Shown: positions 41,923 to 50,142 of the stretch, piece by piece
Layout of the letters: every line of letters begins with the position of its first letter
How positions within the stretch are numbered: the first letter of the stretch is position 1
Source of the DNA: Paludibacteraceae bacterium
GTDB taxonomy: Bacteria > Bacteroidota > Bacteroidia > Bacteroidales > Paludibacteraceae
Length of the DNA: 64,000 nucleotides
Reading direction: 5' to 3'
Assembly: GCA_024400115.1 (NCBI GenBank)
Contig: JAKSNF010000003.1
Location: 62,001-126,000, forward strand
Made by a program: the position numbers and the translations under genes
The notes under the pieces: generated by a model
Databases searched by the model: none
What the model saw: the letters and a program-made list of their open reading frames with translations, nothing else
Told to the model about the DNA's origin: nothing

Positions 41923-44900
41923 GTGAAAACAAAACCATCACATATTCTCTTCACAGGGCTATACGCCAGTGCGCGAGCCATGCGATTAAGGGAGGTTTGT
42001 AAAGACCGCCCTACCCTCATTGTGATGGATAATGCCGATGAGGCGCTGTACCTGTATAAGGACTTGCAGTCTTTGGAGCAAGGAGCAAGGACACTCTTCT
42101 TCCCCTCTTCGAAAAGGAGAAGACAAGGGACGGACGAGGCGATGCTCATTCAACGGACGGAAGTACTGAATACTTTAGTTGAAAGTGGAAAGTTGAAAGT
42201 GGAAAGAAGTTCGAAAGTTGAAAGTTATTTAGTAGTGACTTATCCGGAGGCATTAGCCGAGCCAACGCCATTGCCTCAAACATTGACCGGCAACACCATC
42301 AACCTGCACCAAGGGCAAGCCATCTCGATGGAGGCGATTATAGAGCAGTTGACTCAGCAAGCATTCGTCAAGGTCGATTTTGTGTACGAACCCGGGCAGT
42401 TTGCCGTTCGAGGTGGTATCATGGATATATACTCCTATAGTCACGAACTACCCTATCGACTTGATTTCTTTGGAGACGAGATAGACTCTATTCGCGAGTT
42501 TGATATAGAGACGCAACTGAGTAAAGAGAAGGTTGAAACGGTAGCCATCTCGCCCGCCTTAGAGGACAATAAGGACACCGGATTCTTAACCGACTTTTTA
42601 GCAAAGGATACGCTATGGATAAGCAATGATTGGAGTCTTGTAAAGTTTAGAGTTGAGAGTTTAGAGTTAAGAGTAGTTACGCCTAACGGCGATAGTTTAG
42701 AGTTGGAGAGTTATTTGAAGGACAAGGACACCATCGAGATCAACACTAAATCGTTCTTCCCAACTTACACCAAACGGGAGTTCCATACCGTACCCCAGCC
42801 GCCGTTCCATAAGAACTTCGACCTCCTTAGCGAAGATATACACGCTAAGCAAGAAGCGGGTTATACCATCTATATCCTTGCCGAACAGCAGAAACAACTC
42901 GACCGATTACGCGCTATTCTGGACGAAGGACAAAGGACAAAGGACGAAGGACAATGGGTCAAAGTGGAAAGTATCCAGTTTGTACAGCAAAGTCTCCATG
43001 CCGGATTTGTGGATGAAGATGAGAAAGTGGCTTATTATACCGACCACGAGATATTCGAGCGTTATCATCGCGTATCGCTCCGCAGTGAGGAATCGCGTCG
43101 AGGCAAGGCTATCCTTACTCTCAAGGAGATTAACCAACTGCGCTTAGGCGATTATGTGGTACATTCCGACCACGGCATAGGTACGTTCGGAGGACTGGTA
43201 ACTACTTCGGTCAACGGCAAGCCGCAGGAAATGATTAAAATACTCTATCGCGATGGCGATACCATCTTTGTGAGCATTCATAACCTACATCGTATCAGTA
43301 AATACAAGGGACGCGAGGGTTCGGCTCCCACTATCTCTAAACTCGGCAGTGGTGCTTGGGAAAGGCTCAAAGAGCGCACCAAAGATAAGGTGAAGGATAT
43401 TGCCCGCGACCTCATTGCTCTTTATGCTACGCGCAAGCAACAACAAGGTTTTGCTTATACACCCGATGGGTACATGCAGCACGAGTTGGAAGCGTCTTTC
43501 CTATATGAGGACACGCCCGACCAAGCGAAAGCCACCATTGATGTCAAGCACGATATGGAAAGTCCACAACCCATGGATAGGCTAATCTGTGGTGATGTCG
43601 GTTTTGGTAAAACAGAAGTGGCTATGCGTGCCGCCTTTAAGGCTGCAACCGATGGTAAGCAGGTGGCAGTATTAGTGCCTACAACGGTGTTGGCATTGCA
43701 GCATTATAATACTTTCAAAGAGCGTTTCCATAACTTCCCTGTCAGGATTGAGTATCTATCGCGAGGTAAATCGCCCAAACAAGTAAGTGAGATAATAGCC
43801 GATTTGCAGGCGGGAAAGATAGATATACTGATTGGTACACATAAGTTGGTAGGTAAACAGATACGTTGGCACGACTTAGGATTGCTTATCATTGATGAGG
43901 AACAGAAGTTCGGCGTAGCTGTAAAGGAGAAACTCAAATCGCTTCGCACGAACGTAGATGTACTCACGCTAACGGCAACGCCCATTCCACGTACCTTGCA
44001 GTTCTCGCTATTGGGAGCACGCGATCTAAGTATTATCAATACCGCTCCGCAAAATAGGTATCCGGTGCAGACAGAGGTTATCACGCCCGAGGACGAGGAT
44101 ATCATCAAAGAGGCTTTGGACTTAGAATTAGCACGTAACGGTCAAGTCTTTGTGGTCAATAATCGCATCGAGATGTTACCTCGCATAGAGAGCCGTATTC
44201 ATAAGCTTTGTCCTGAAGCACGTATTGTGGTGGCTCATGGGCAGATGCCGACGGACGAGATGGAAGAGAAATTAGAAGCGTTCATCAATTACGATTACGA
44301 TATACTCATTTCGACTACAATCATTGAGTCCGGTGTAGATATACCGAACGTAAACACGATGATTATCTATTCGGCACAGCACTATGGTTTGGCAGACTTG
44401 CACCAATTGAGAGGACGTGTAGGACGTAGTAATCGTAAAGCCTATTGTTACTTGGTTGCACCCGAGAAGGAACTGCTCACCGAGGATGCACGTAGGCGAC
44501 TGAACGCTATTACGACGTTTGCAGACTTAGGTTCGGGCTTTAATCTCGCAATGCAAGACCTCGATATACGTGGAGCCGGTAATATGCTGGGTGCTGAACA
44601 GTCAGGTTTCATTGCCGACCTTGGGTACGACACCTACCAACGTATTCTCAATGAAGCCGTAGAAGAACTCCGTGACGAGATGTGGGAGGAAAAAGGAAAA
44701 AGAATGGAGGAAGAAGGAATCAATCCTCAATCCTTAAACTGGTGCTCCGACAGTCAACTCGAAAGCGACCTTCCCTTGTGTTTCCCGAATACGTATATTG
44801 AGAATATATCGGAACGTATCACTTTATATAAGGAGTTGGATAGTCTGACCAACGAGGACGAGTTGACGGAGTATAAGAAGCGACTGATAGACCGTTTTGG

Positions 44901-45228
44901 TCCGTTGCCTGAGGAGGCGGAGGAACTACTCAACGTAGTACGTTTGCGTTGGTTATGCTGTCAAATGGGAATAGAAAAGATTTTCCTTAAACAGGAACAA
45001 ATGACGCTGTATTTCGTTGCGAATAGAGAAGCGTACTGGCAGAGCGAGGTCTTCGGTAAACTATTAAGGTATGCCGTTACAAAAGCGGAGCGTTGCAGAC
45101 TTGTTGAGCAAGTAGATAAATCGGGACATAAAACGGGTAAAAGATATATGACGGTTCAGCAAGTGAAGACCCTTGCAGGAGCGTTACACTTACTAAAAAA
45201 AGTGGAGAGTTTAGAGTTTAACGTTTAG
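41923..45228 (+). CDS. mfd: Transcription-repair coupling factor with several repeat-encoded inserts
   Basis: Displaces stalled RNA polymerase and recruits UvrA. 1101 residues; GTG start immediately after the preceding stop. UvrB-like N-terminal domains (VTYPEALAEP, VKVDFVYEPGQFAVRGGIMDIY), RNA-polymerase interaction domain (LRLGDYVVHSDHGIGTFGG), SF2 helicase with Walker A GDVGFGKTEVA at about 556 and DEEQ box at about 656, ATPIPRT, and a TRCF C-terminal domain. Four repeat-derived stretches are seen: residues about 86-101, 240-264, 333-344 and the last ten (KKVESLEFNV). All motifs are intact, and the inserts fall between domains or in loops. Confidence 0.96.
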   Translation: MKTKPSHILFTGLYASARAMRLREVCKDRPTLIVMDNADEALYLYKDLQSLEQGARTLFFPSSKRRRQGTDEAMLIQRTEVLNTLVESGKLKVERSSKVESYLVVTYPEALAEPTPLPQTLTGNTINLHQGQAISMEAIIEQLTQQAFVKVDFVYEPGQFAVRGGIMDIYSYSHELPYRLDFFGDEIDSIREFDIETQLSKEKVETVAISPALEDNKDTGFLTDFLAKDTLWISNDWSLVKFRVESLELRVVTPNGDSLELESYLKDKDTIEINTKSFFPTYTKREFHTVPQPPFHKNFDLLSEDIHAKQEAGYTIYILAEQQKQLDRLRAILDEGQRTKDEGQWVKVESIQFVQQSLHAGFVDEDEKVAYYTDHEIFERYHRVSLRSEESRRGKAILTLKEINQLRLGDYVVHSDHGIGTFGGLVTTSVNGKPQEMIKILYRDGDTIFVSIHNLHRISKYKGREGSAPTISKLGSGAWERLKERTKDKVKDIARDLIALYATRKQQQGFAYTPDGYMQHELEASFLYEDTPDQAKATIDVKHDMESPQPMDRLICGDVGFGKTEVAMRAAFKAATDGKQVAVLVPTTVLALQHYNTFKERFHNFPVRIEYLSRGKSPKQVSEIIADLQAGKIDILIGTHKLVGKQIRWHDLGLLIIDEEQKFGVAVKEKLKSLRTNVDVLTLTATPIPRTLQFSLLGARDLSIINTAPQNRYPVQTEVITPEDEDIIKEALDLELARNGQVFVVNNRIEMLPRIESRIHKLCPEARIVVAHGQMPTDEMEEKLEAFINYDYDILISTTIIESGVDIPNVNTMIIYSAQHYGLADLHQLRGRVGRSNRKAYCYLVAPEKELLTEDARRRLNAITTFADLGSGFNLAMQDLDIRGAGNMLGAEQSGFIADLGYDTYQRILNEAVEELRDEMWEEKGKRMEEEGINPQSLNWCSDSQLESDLPLCFPNTYIENISERITLYKELDSLTNEDELTEYKKRLIDRFGPLPEEAEELLNVVRLRWLCCQMGIEKIFLKQEQMTLYFVANREAYWQSEVFGKLLRYAVTKAERCRLVEQVDKSGHKTGKRYMTVQQVKTLAGALHLLKKVESLEFNV
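42178..42227. repeat. In-frame array (GTTGAAAGTGGAAA units) in mfd
   Basis: TTGAAAGTGGAAAGTTGAAA GTGGAAAGAAGTTCGAAAGT TGAAAGTT: about seven units of GAAAGT(T/G)G. Encodes VESGKLKVERSSKVES between VLNTL and LVVTYPEAL. Confidence 0.85.
42642..42713. repeat. In-frame heptamer array with central hairpin in mfd
   Basis: Array, hairpin CGCCTAACGGCG (42680-42691), array. Opposite strand to the copies in mnmA, folA and pheS; encodes VKFRVESLELRVV and DSLELESYL. Confidence 0.9.
42921..42954. repeat. In-frame array (GGACAAA units) in mfd
   Basis: GGACGAAGGACAAAGGACAA AGGACGAAGGACAA: five heptamers of GGACAAA type. Encodes DEGQRTKDEGQ. Confidence 0.8.
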
Positions 45229-45259
45229 AGTAGCCGTCTAGTTAATAAGTTTAGAGTTA
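45202..45259. repeat. Heptamer array spanning the mfd 3' end and the mfd-kdsB spacer
   Basis: Reverse complement holds CTCTAAACTTATTAACTAGA CGGCTACTCTAAAC then TAAACTCTAAACTCTCCACT; close to the thyA-upstream copy but inverted. Supplies the last codons of mfd. Confidence 0.85.
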
Positions 45260-45271
45260 AAAGAGAAATAT

Positions 45272-46072
45272 ATGAATTTTATAGGAATCATACCAGCACG
45301 ATATGCCTCTACCCGATTTCCGGGTAAGCCGCTTGTTGACATTGGTGGTAAACCCATGATTCAGCGCGTTTATGAGCAAGCCAAGAAAGTGCTTGATACC
45401 GTTATTGTAGCTACCGATGATGAACGTATTTACAATGCGGTTAAGGATTTTGGCGGAGAGGTAGTTATGACCCGAACAGACCATAAATGCGGTACCGACC
45501 GCTGCCTCGAAGCCTACGATAAATATATATCGGAGTCGCCGGAGCGACCAGCGCAGCGGTCTTACAGCGATAGCGGTCTTACAGCCGAAGGCGATCCCGA
45601 CATCATCATCAACATTCAAGGGGATGAGCCCTTCATTCAGCCGGAGCAGATTCAAGCGATCATGTCTTGCTTCCCCACGGAGATAGCCACCCTCGTTAAG
45701 CCCTTCACGTCGGAAGACACATTGGCAGACCTCGAGAACCCCAACACCCCAAAAGTGGTGTTCTCTCCGGACGGTACCGCAAGGATGTTCTCTCGGTCAG
45801 TGATACCCTATTTGCGAGGCATACCTAAAGAGGAGTGGCTCGCACAGGGGAAGCATTATCGCCACATCGGGATGTATGCTTATCGGGCAGATATATTGAG
45901 GCAGATAACCGCCCTACCCCAGTCGCCGTTAGAGAAAGCCGAGAGTTTGGAACAACTGCGTTGGCTTGAGAATGGTTATCAAATCAAAGTAGCAGTGTGT
46001 AACACCTATTCGATGGGCATTGACACCCCCGAAGATTTAGAACAAGCATTAAATAAAATTATACAACTATGA
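45272..46072 (+). CDS. kdsB: 3-deoxy-manno-octulosonate cytidylyltransferase
   Basis: Activates Kdo with CTP for LPS core synthesis. 266 residues, 10-20 longer than usual. Motifs: IIPARYASTRFPGKPL at the N-terminus, VIVATDDERI, HKCGTDRC, IINIQGDEPFI with the metal aspartate, and YRHIGMYAYR. An insert at about 88-108 (ESPERPAQRSYSDSGLTAEG) between the helix after GTDRC and the strand IIINIQGDEP is encoded by a GC-rich repeat and shares AQRS-SDSGLT with lpd. Overlaps deoD by four bases. Confidence 0.96.
   Translation: MNFIGIIPARYASTRFPGKPLVDIGGKPMIQRVYEQAKKVLDTVIVATDDERIYNAVKDFGGEVVMTRTDHKCGTDRCLEAYDKYISESPERPAQRSYSDSGLTAEGDPDIIINIQGDEPFIQPEQIQAIMSCFPTEIATLVKPFTSEDTLADLENPNTPKVVFSPDGTARMFSRSVIPYLRGIPKEEWLAQGKHYRHIGMYAYRADILRQITALPQSPLEKAESLEQLRWLENGYQIKVAVCNTYSMGIDTPEDLEQALNKIIQL
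45536..45594. repeat. In-frame GC-rich repeat within kdsB
   Basis: TCGCCGGAGCGA palindrome, then units CAGCGCAGCGGTCTTA, CAGCGATAGCGGTCTTA, CAGCCGAAGGCGATC: same family and order as lpd 6236-6285 (reverse complement). Confidence 0.9.
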
Positions 46073-46779
46073 CAGACAAAACTCCAACGCCTCATATTGG
46101 GGCAAAATTAGGCGACATCGCCGAAAAGATGATTATGGCAGGAGATCCGCTCCGCGCTAAGTTAATGGCAGAGAAGTACTTGACCGATGCCAAGTTAGTA
46201 AATGAAGTACGTGGAATGTTAGCTTATACCGGCTATCACAATGGTAAGCGTATCACTGTGATGGGACACGGTATGGGTATTCCTTCCATTGGTATTTATA
46301 GTTATGAACTTTACAACTTCTACGGAGTGAAGAAGATTATTCGTGTAGGTTCCGCCGGTTCTATAAACAAGGACCTCAATATCGGCGACCTCGTTATTGC
46401 TCAAGGTGCTTGTACGAACTCGAACTATGCCAATCAGTTTGGTTTCCCGGGAACTTACGCTCCTATTGCCAGTTTTGAGTTACTACGTGATGCAGCCGCT
46501 GCTTGCGACAAGTTTGGTTATCACTACAAGGTGGGTAATGTGTATTCGTCCGATACTTTCTACACTGAGTTTGACGATAATCAACAATGGATTAAGATGG
46601 GTGTACTTGCCGTAGAGATGGAAGCTCCGGCATTGTACATGAATGCCGCACGCAGTGGTAATGAAGCCCTTGTTATTTGCACGATTAGTGATAATATCAT
46701 TACGGGAGAAGCCACCACTGCCGAACAGCGTCAAAATTCTTTCACGCATATGATGGACGTAGCATTTGAAATTATTTAA
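46069..46779 (+). CDS. deoD: Purine nucleoside phosphorylase, DeoD type
   Basis: Phosphorolysis of purine nucleosides, hexameric trimer-of-dimers family. 236 residues. Opens TPHIGAKLGDIAEKMIMAGD with the PGDP-like phosphate region (AGDPLRA), VMGHGMGIPSIGIYSYELY, IRVGSAGS and the base-binding VEMEAPALYMNA, then ICTISDNIITGE with the catalytic Asp. Sits between kdsB and a barrel gene by overlaps of four and one bases. Confidence 0.96.
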   Translation: MTDKTPTPHIGAKLGDIAEKMIMAGDPLRAKLMAEKYLTDAKLVNEVRGMLAYTGYHNGKRITVMGHGMGIPSIGIYSYELYNFYGVKKIIRVGSAGSINKDLNIGDLVIAQGACTNSNYANQFGFPGTYAPIASFELLRDAAAACDKFGYHYKVGNVYSSDTFYTEFDDNQQWIKMGVLAVEMEAPALYMNAARSGNEALVICTISDNIITGEATTAEQRQNSFTHMMDVAFEII

Positions 46780-47489
46780 TGAAAAAAACACTTCTTTTAG
46801 CACTACTCTTGCTGCCGCTTTTAGGTTATGCAAGAACGGATAGTACAAAAGTAAACAGACCGAAAATACTGACCGGTTATTCGGGAGGTATGTCTCTTCA
46901 TTTAGGTTATGCTTTTGCAAGTACTCCGGCTGAGATGTTCCGCAACTGGAGTTTAGAGGGAAAAGACTTTATTCAGTCATTGCCGAAGGATGGCGTAACA
47001 ATCGGATTAGGCGGTCAGTTGCGGTTACATCTATTCGACCACATGCACGTCGGCGGAGAAGGATATGTCTCTACCATGCCTTTAGCCGGAGAAAGTAGCA
47101 TTCGAACCGGTTGGGGCGGTGGTTTTGTCGATGGATACGTTACCGCAGGTCGTATCCGTCCTCTATTAGGATTAGGCATGGGCGGAGGAAAAGTGAGTCG
47201 TCTTTTCGTACCCACATCTTTGGACGATATTATACATATAAAAGATAACATCGCTGCTAATGCTTCGTTTACAAAGACTTCTTTCTTTTATATCAATCCC
47301 TATGTAGGTTTGGAGATTCTATTAGGTCCTACAAAGAGCAAATCACTCTATCTCAAACTGGATTATCTCCTACCCTTTGGTAGTGAAAAAGGAGATGTTG
47401 CCGATGCCCATAAGGCTTGGTCTAATTTTATTACCCCATCCGGACCACGGTTGTATGTAGGGGTTATGTTTGGAAAACAAAAAGATTAA
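46779..47489 (+). CDS. Secreted barrel-like protein, hypothetical
   Basis: 236 residues with signal peptide (MKKTLLLALLLLPLLGYA). Glycine- and aromatic-rich strands such as GYSGGMSLHLGYAFAS, GVTIGLGGQLRLHLFDHMHV, RPLLGLGMGGGKVSRL and a final PRLYVGVMFG resemble an eight- to ten-strand outer-membrane barrel. Overlaps deoD by one base (TAATG) and ends five bases before yidC. No function can be given. Confidence 0.72.
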   Translation: MKKTLLLALLLLPLLGYARTDSTKVNRPKILTGYSGGMSLHLGYAFASTPAEMFRNWSLEGKDFIQSLPKDGVTIGLGGQLRLHLFDHMHVGGEGYVSTMPLAGESSIRTGWGGGFVDGYVTAGRIRPLLGLGMGGGKVSRLFVPTSLDDIIHIKDNIAANASFTKTSFFYINPYVGLEILLGPTKSKSLYLKLDYLLPFGSEKGDVADAHKAWSNFITPSGPRLYVGVMFGKQKD

Positions 47490-47494
47490 AAACA

Positions 47495-49336
47495 ATGGAT
47501 AAAAACACTTGGATTGGCTTTCTACTGATAGCCGCAATTATTGTAGGATTCACATTGCTCAGCAACAACAAAAAGAGTGCTAAGCAACAACAAGTTACTA
47601 ACACAACCGCCATTGTGCAGCAAACGGAAGCTGCTGCACAACGTAACTCTGATTCTATATCAGCACAACTGGCACTACCCCAACCTAAAATTCAAGAAGA
47701 GTTTGTCACGTTAGAGAACGAGAAACTGCGCCTCACTTTCTCCACCCTCGGTGGTCGCATCTATAGTGCTCAACTCAAAGAGTACAAGGCCTATGGAGAC
47801 AGCCTCAATGACTTAACTCTTTTCCAAGGCGACGAGGCAAATATGAGTTTCACATTTATGACGGTTAATAACCATCTGACAACCAAGAACTTACATTTTG
47901 TTCCACAACCTATCATTACTACCGACTCCACACAAACACTCGTTATGCGTCTTGAGACTACAGAAGAGGATAGTTACATGGACTTCGTTTACACGCTGCC
48001 TAAAGACGAGTATATGTTTGGTTTCAGTATTGTTCCGCATAACATGCAGAACTTCATTGCCAACAATGTTAACTACATGGAGATGCACTGGAACCAACTC
48101 ATTCCACAACAAGAGCGCGGACGTAAGTTTGAGGAGCGTTATGCACAACTCCAATATATGCTTCCCGGAGGCGAAATGGACAAATTAAGCGAGCAGAAGT
48201 ACGATAAAAAGACAGAAAATGCCAATGTACGCTGGATTGCTTATAAGGATCAATTCTTCTCCACTGTTCTTATTGCGGACAATGCTTTCTCGGGTTCTAT
48301 TTTTGAATCCACGCCCCAAGATAAATACGGTAGTTACATCAAGGAGTATAATACCACGGCCAATATCAGCCTTGATATTATGAATAATAATCCCATTTCC
48401 TTCCGTTTCTATATAGGTCCGAATAAATATAATACCCTCAAGGCATACGATGCAGATCTGGAGGGAGATGCAAAATTACATCTCAAAGAACTCGTTCCGT
48501 TAGGTTGGAAGATTGTGGCATGGATTAACAAGATTCTCGTTATTCCTATGTTTGATCTCTTCACCCGTTGGGGATTACATATCGGAATCATCATCTTATT
48601 AATGACGTTTGTTATCAAACTTATTCTCTTGCCCTTCGTCTTTGCTTCTTATAAATCGAGTGCCAAGATGCGTGTTCTCAAGCCTCAGATAGATGAGATC
48701 AACGCCAAGTATCCGGCTGATAAGATGCAAGAGCGCCAACAGGCAACGATGGCACTTTATCAAAGAGCAGGTGTCAGTCCGATGTCGGGCTGTCTGCCTA
48801 TGCTTTTCCAATTCCCTGTTCTGATGGCTATGTTCTGGTTCTTCCCAACGGCTATTGAATTGCGTGGACAATCGTTCCTTTGGGCGGAAGACCTTTCTAC
48901 TTACGATGCTATTTTAACATGGTCTCATCATATACCCTTACTCGGCACACACCTTAGTCTCTTCTGCTTGCTTATGACGGTTGCCAACTTTGGTTATACA
49001 TTCATCACAATGCAGAATCAGGCTTCCGATCCGAATATGAAGATTATGAAATGGATGATGTACCTCATGCCCGTTATGTTCCTCTTCATCTTCAATGACT
49101 ATGCTGCCGGTTTGAGTTACTACTATTTGCTGAGTTTAGGTTTCACCATCCTACAAACGATGATCTTCCGTTGGTCTGTTGACGATGCGAAACTGCTCAA
49201 ACAGATGGAGGAGAACGCCAAGAAGAAAGGCGCACAAAAGAAATCCGGATTCATGGCTCGTCTGGAAAAGATGCAACAAGAGCAACTCCGTGCCGCTCGT
49301 GAACAAGCTAAAGCAAACGCCAAACGCATGCGTTAA
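47495..49336 (+). CDS. yidC: Membrane protein insertase YidC
   Basis: Inserts and folds inner-membrane proteins, alone or with SecYEG. 613 residues, Gram-negative layout: N-terminal membrane segment (WIGFLLIAAIIVGFTLL), large periplasmic beta domain (about 60-350), then the conserved five-helix core (WGLHIGIIILLMTFVIKLIL, PFVFASYKSSAKMRVLKPQI with the hydrophilic-groove region, GCLPMLFQFPVLMAMFWFF) and a basic C-terminal tail rich in Lys/Arg/Gln. Confidence 0.97.
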   Translation: MDKNTWIGFLLIAAIIVGFTLLSNNKKSAKQQQVTNTTAIVQQTEAAAQRNSDSISAQLALPQPKIQEEFVTLENEKLRLTFSTLGGRIYSAQLKEYKAYGDSLNDLTLFQGDEANMSFTFMTVNNHLTTKNLHFVPQPIITTDSTQTLVMRLETTEEDSYMDFVYTLPKDEYMFGFSIVPHNMQNFIANNVNYMEMHWNQLIPQQERGRKFEERYAQLQYMLPGGEMDKLSEQKYDKKTENANVRWIAYKDQFFSTVLIADNAFSGSIFESTPQDKYGSYIKEYNTTANISLDIMNNNPISFRFYIGPNKYNTLKAYDADLEGDAKLHLKELVPLGWKIVAWINKILVIPMFDLFTRWGLHIGIIILLMTFVIKLILLPFVFASYKSSAKMRVLKPQIDEINAKYPADKMQERQQATMALYQRAGVSPMSGCLPMLFQFPVLMAMFWFFPTAIELRGQSFLWAEDLSTYDAILTWSHHIPLLGTHLSLFCLLMTVANFGYTFITMQNQASDPNMKIMKWMMYLMPVMFLFIFNDYAAGLSYYYLLSLGFTILQTMIFRWSVDDAKLLKQMEENAKKKGAQKKSGFMARLEKMQQEQLRAAREQAKANAKRMR

Positions 49337-49353
49337 TCCTTCAGTGCTTGTGA

Positions 49354-49395
49354 GTCACAACATTGTCACAACATAGTCACAACATTGTCACAACT
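49354..49395. repeat. Array of GTCACAACATT units between yidC and the DUF2520 gene
   Basis: AGTCACAACATTGTCACAAC ATAGTCACAACATTGTCACA AC: four 11-base units. Confidence 0.85.
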
Positions 49396-49416
49396 TTTAG
49401 GAGCTATTATAAGCCT

Positions 49417-50139
49417 ATGAAGATAGTAATTATTGGATCTGGAAATGTAGGAACGAATTTAGAGGCGGCTTTTCGCCGCACTGGGTTGGATGTAACTCTT
49501 GTTTCCTCACGCGGAGACACTCTTAACGCCTGCGGAGGCACTCCGCCGGATGTGTATTTTTATACCGTGGCGGACAATGCTGTACAAGAGATAATAAATA
49601 AGGTACACGTGCACCCGCGCGCGATGCACCTTATCACATCGGGTACTCTGCCCCTCTCTGTTTTTGGAGAAGATAAACCTCATTGTGGTATCTTCTATCC
49701 TTTTATGACTTTCTCTAAGACCCGTATTTTAGAGGACTTCAGCAACGTGCCCATTTTCATAGAGGCTAAGAACATCGACGATACAGCCGCTGTATATTCG
49801 CTTGCATTGACGCTAACCTCCCATGTTTACGAAGCATCTCAAGCCGCTCGCGAGAAACTACATGTAGCAGGAGTATTCGTGAATAACTTTACGAACAGCC
49901 TTTATGGTTGTGCGCAAGACATACTTCGCGGTACGGGAATACCGTTTACATGCCTTCTTCCGCTCATTGAAGAGACGGCAACTAAGGTGCACGACTTATC
50001 GCCAAAGGACGCACAAACGGGCCCTGCCAAACGGGGAGACGAGGCTGTCATGCAGCATCATTTATCTCTCCTTCCCCCCGAAGAACAAGAGATATACCAA
50101 TTATTGTCCAACAAGATTAAGAAACAGCAAAGTTTATAA
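49417..50139 (+). CDS. Rossmann-like and DUF2520 domain protein
   Basis: 240 residues from MKIVIIGSGNVGTNLEAAF. N-terminal Rossmann domain with GSGNVG (7-12), then VPIFIEAKNIDDTAAVYSLA, AREKLHVAGVFVNNFTNSLY and LLPLIEETATKVHDL, the DUF2520 helical domain related to 6-phosphogluconate dehydrogenase-like proteins. An upstream in-frame ATG at 49363 is inside the repeat array and is not used. Short hairpins at GGCGGCTTTTCGCCGC and GGAGGCACTCC mark two loops (AFRRTG, NACGGTPP). Confidence 0.88.
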   Translation: MKIVIIGSGNVGTNLEAAFRRTGLDVTLVSSRGDTLNACGGTPPDVYFYTVADNAVQEIINKVHVHPRAMHLITSGTLPLSVFGEDKPHCGIFYPFMTFSKTRILEDFSNVPIFIEAKNIDDTAAVYSLALTLTSHVYEASQAAREKLHVAGVFVNNFTNSLYGCAQDILRGTGIPFTCLLPLIEETATKVHDLSPKDAQTGPAKRGDEAVMQHHLSLLPPEEQEIYQLLSNKIKKQQSL

Positions 50140-50142
50140 ACA

